From an uncultured Alphaproteobacteria bacterium (GTDB lineage: Bacteria; Pseudomonadota; Alphaproteobacteria; RF32; CAG-239): DNA of 64,000 nucleotides. The notes under the pieces are model-generated. The model was not told where the DNA came from, made no database searches, and saw nothing but the letters and a program-made list of their open reading frames with translations. The translations under genes were made by a program, and so were the position numbers. Location: NCBI GenBank assembly GCA_944393685.1, contig CALYAW010000004.1:62001-126000 (forward strand). Reading direction: 5' to 3'. Shown here one piece after another: positions 63,150-64,000 of this stretch. Each line of letters opens with the position of its first letter. Position 1 is the stretch's first letter.

Positions 63150-64000
63150 ATGTCACAACTAAAGAAAATTGCGATTCTGGCGTTGGGTGCAGTTATTTTG
63201 GCAAAACTCTCCTATGCCGGAATTTCAAATATCGCAGATACGGCGTTTTCTGACAGCCAAAATGCAACACGCTCATCAACGCTTGGAAGTTCATCAGATA
63301 CGGGACACACGTCGACTACGACGGGTGTTATTTGTGGAGCGATAACTTCTTCTACAGAAGAAGGGTGTAATGCCGCATTGGGTATATCTTCAGGAGCAAT
63401 AGCAACACCTTGTGACGGCGGAAAGTATACTTGCACGCTTCCTGTGGCAACACGCGCCGAGAATCCTGCATGTGACAGTGGAGCCAAATCAACGGCAGCA
63501 GAATGTACGGCTCAAGGAGCAACAGCGGAAGCGTGTGGCACGGAAGGTAAATATAACTGTGTTTGTGCGAGCAATTATACGCAAACTTGTAACAGTGCAG
63601 AAAACAAGTTTCCGGATCCTTCAGAGATGTGTACCAACTCTAAAGGAGAGACATATATTCCCAACACATCTACGTGTTTATTAGCCTGTCGAGCAGAAGG
63701 TAATGGATTTAGTTTGTATGATAGCCAATCAGCGGCTCAAGGATCTGGTTGTCAAGGAGAAATCACCAAGTGTTTCAGCAACGCCAGTGCGACGTTTCGT
63801 TGGCAATGCGATCAGAGTTGTTCCACAATGAACAAGTTGTATCCGCAATATCAACAAAGCAGCGGAGATTGTTCTGAATATAACGGAGAACCATCGGCCT
63901 ATACCTGCGGAGAGGGAACAAAACTTTGTCAATGTAACACCAGTCGTTATATGAGTAATTTTGATGCGCTAATGTCTTGTGTTTCTCCGCAGCGTCCATT
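63150..64000 (+). CDS. Cysteine-rich secreted protein (3' end outside window)
   Basis: At least 283 residues, open to the window edge; the gene is not recognised. Signal peptide MSQLKKIAILALGAVILAKL then SYA before the cleavage at about residue 23. The mature sequence starts with a Ser/Thr-rich stretch (SDSQNATRSSTLGSSSDTGH), then alternates about 20 cysteines with A, T, S, G and N: TPCDGGKYTC, CVCASNYTQTC, EMCTNSKGETYIPNTSTC, CQCNTSRYM. The rough repeats and cysteine spacing suggest a disulfide-rich surface or extracellular protein, possibly in tandem-repeat form. Terminator upstream and own unit. RBS before the ATG is weak, so the start is less certain than the frame. Confidence 0.7.
   Translation, partial: MSQLKKIAILALGAVILAKLSYAGISNIADTAFSDSQNATRSSTLGSSSDTGHTSTTTGVICGAITSSTEEGCNAALGISSGAIATPCDGGKYTCTLPVATRAENPACDSGAKSTAAECTAQGATAEACGTEGKYNCVCASNYTQTCNSAENKFPDPSEMCTNSKGETYIPNTSTCLLACRAEGNGFSLYDSQSAAQGSGCQGEITKCFSNASATFRWQCDQSCSTMNKLYPQYQQSSGDCSEYNGEPSAYTCGEGTKLCQCNTSRYMSNFDALMSCVSPQRP

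Overview
The window reads as a chromosomal segment of an AT-rich alphaproteobacterium, most likely an anaerobic or microaerophilic, host-associated one. Evidence for the class: a PopZ-type polar organiser (DUF2497 C-terminus), a FlaF flagellar regulator, LpxI in place of LpxH, and the order plsY-dprA-topA and pyrH-frr-uppS-cdsA-rseP-bamA-lpxD-fabZ-lpxA-lpxI-lpxB. A flavodiiron O2/NO reductase and a full glycogen-turnover set point to life at low oxygen with stored polysaccharide. The precise lineage is inference.

Layout. 1-7.4 kb: the 3'-truncated glycogen phosphorylase gene glgP, divergent from a tolC-like gene, then popZ and valS. 7.5-11.7 kb (minus): plsY-dprA-topA. 11.9-24.1 kb (plus): nucleotide, isoprenoid, phospholipid and outer-membrane assembly genes and the lipid A cluster, with a polysaccharide pyruvyl transferase inserted between fabZ and lpxA, and no dxr or skp. 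24-33.8 kb: mixed housekeeping and stress genes (comEC, flavodiiron protein, GNAT, TrpR-like regulator, ybaK, tRNA-Phe, DNA glycosylase, DegT aminotransferase, mlaA-mlaC, a lipoprotein). 33.8-36 kb: a strongly folded non-coding stretch next to a two-gene SMC-like ATPase plus RloB (Toprim-like) pair resembling the AbiL/RloAB class of phage-defence modules; this is the most unusual part of the window. 36-39.4 kb: thrS and a glycosyltransferase. 39.5-45.3 kb: a complete adaptor-permease-outer-membrane RND efflux operon. 45.3-51.3 kb: lipoprotein, GST-like protein, periplasmic binding protein, orphan flaF, small unknown protein, tRNA-Leu, MATE pump, TPR-methyltransferase, DUF2934 protein. 51.5-58.6 kb: glgB-glgX-malQ plus a HAD phosphatase. 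58.7-63 kb: a second RND adaptor-permease pair without its own outer-membrane channel. 63.1 kb to the end: a cysteine-rich secreted protein running off the edge.

How it fits together. The envelope theme dominates: BamA, RseP, lipid A synthesis, MlaA/MlaC lipid transport, PlsY/CdsA phospholipid synthesis, three surface-sugar enzymes, two RND pumps, a TolC and a MATE pump. GlgB, GlgX, MalQ and GlgP form a glycogen branching, debranching and phosphorolysis route; glgA and glgC are not in the window. DprA and ComEC suggest natural transformation is at least encoded. Transcription units are bounded by clear Rho-independent terminators, and several consensus-like promoters are visible. Start sites have been moved from the longest open frame to a downstream start codon wherever the ribosome-binding site or family N-terminus favours it.
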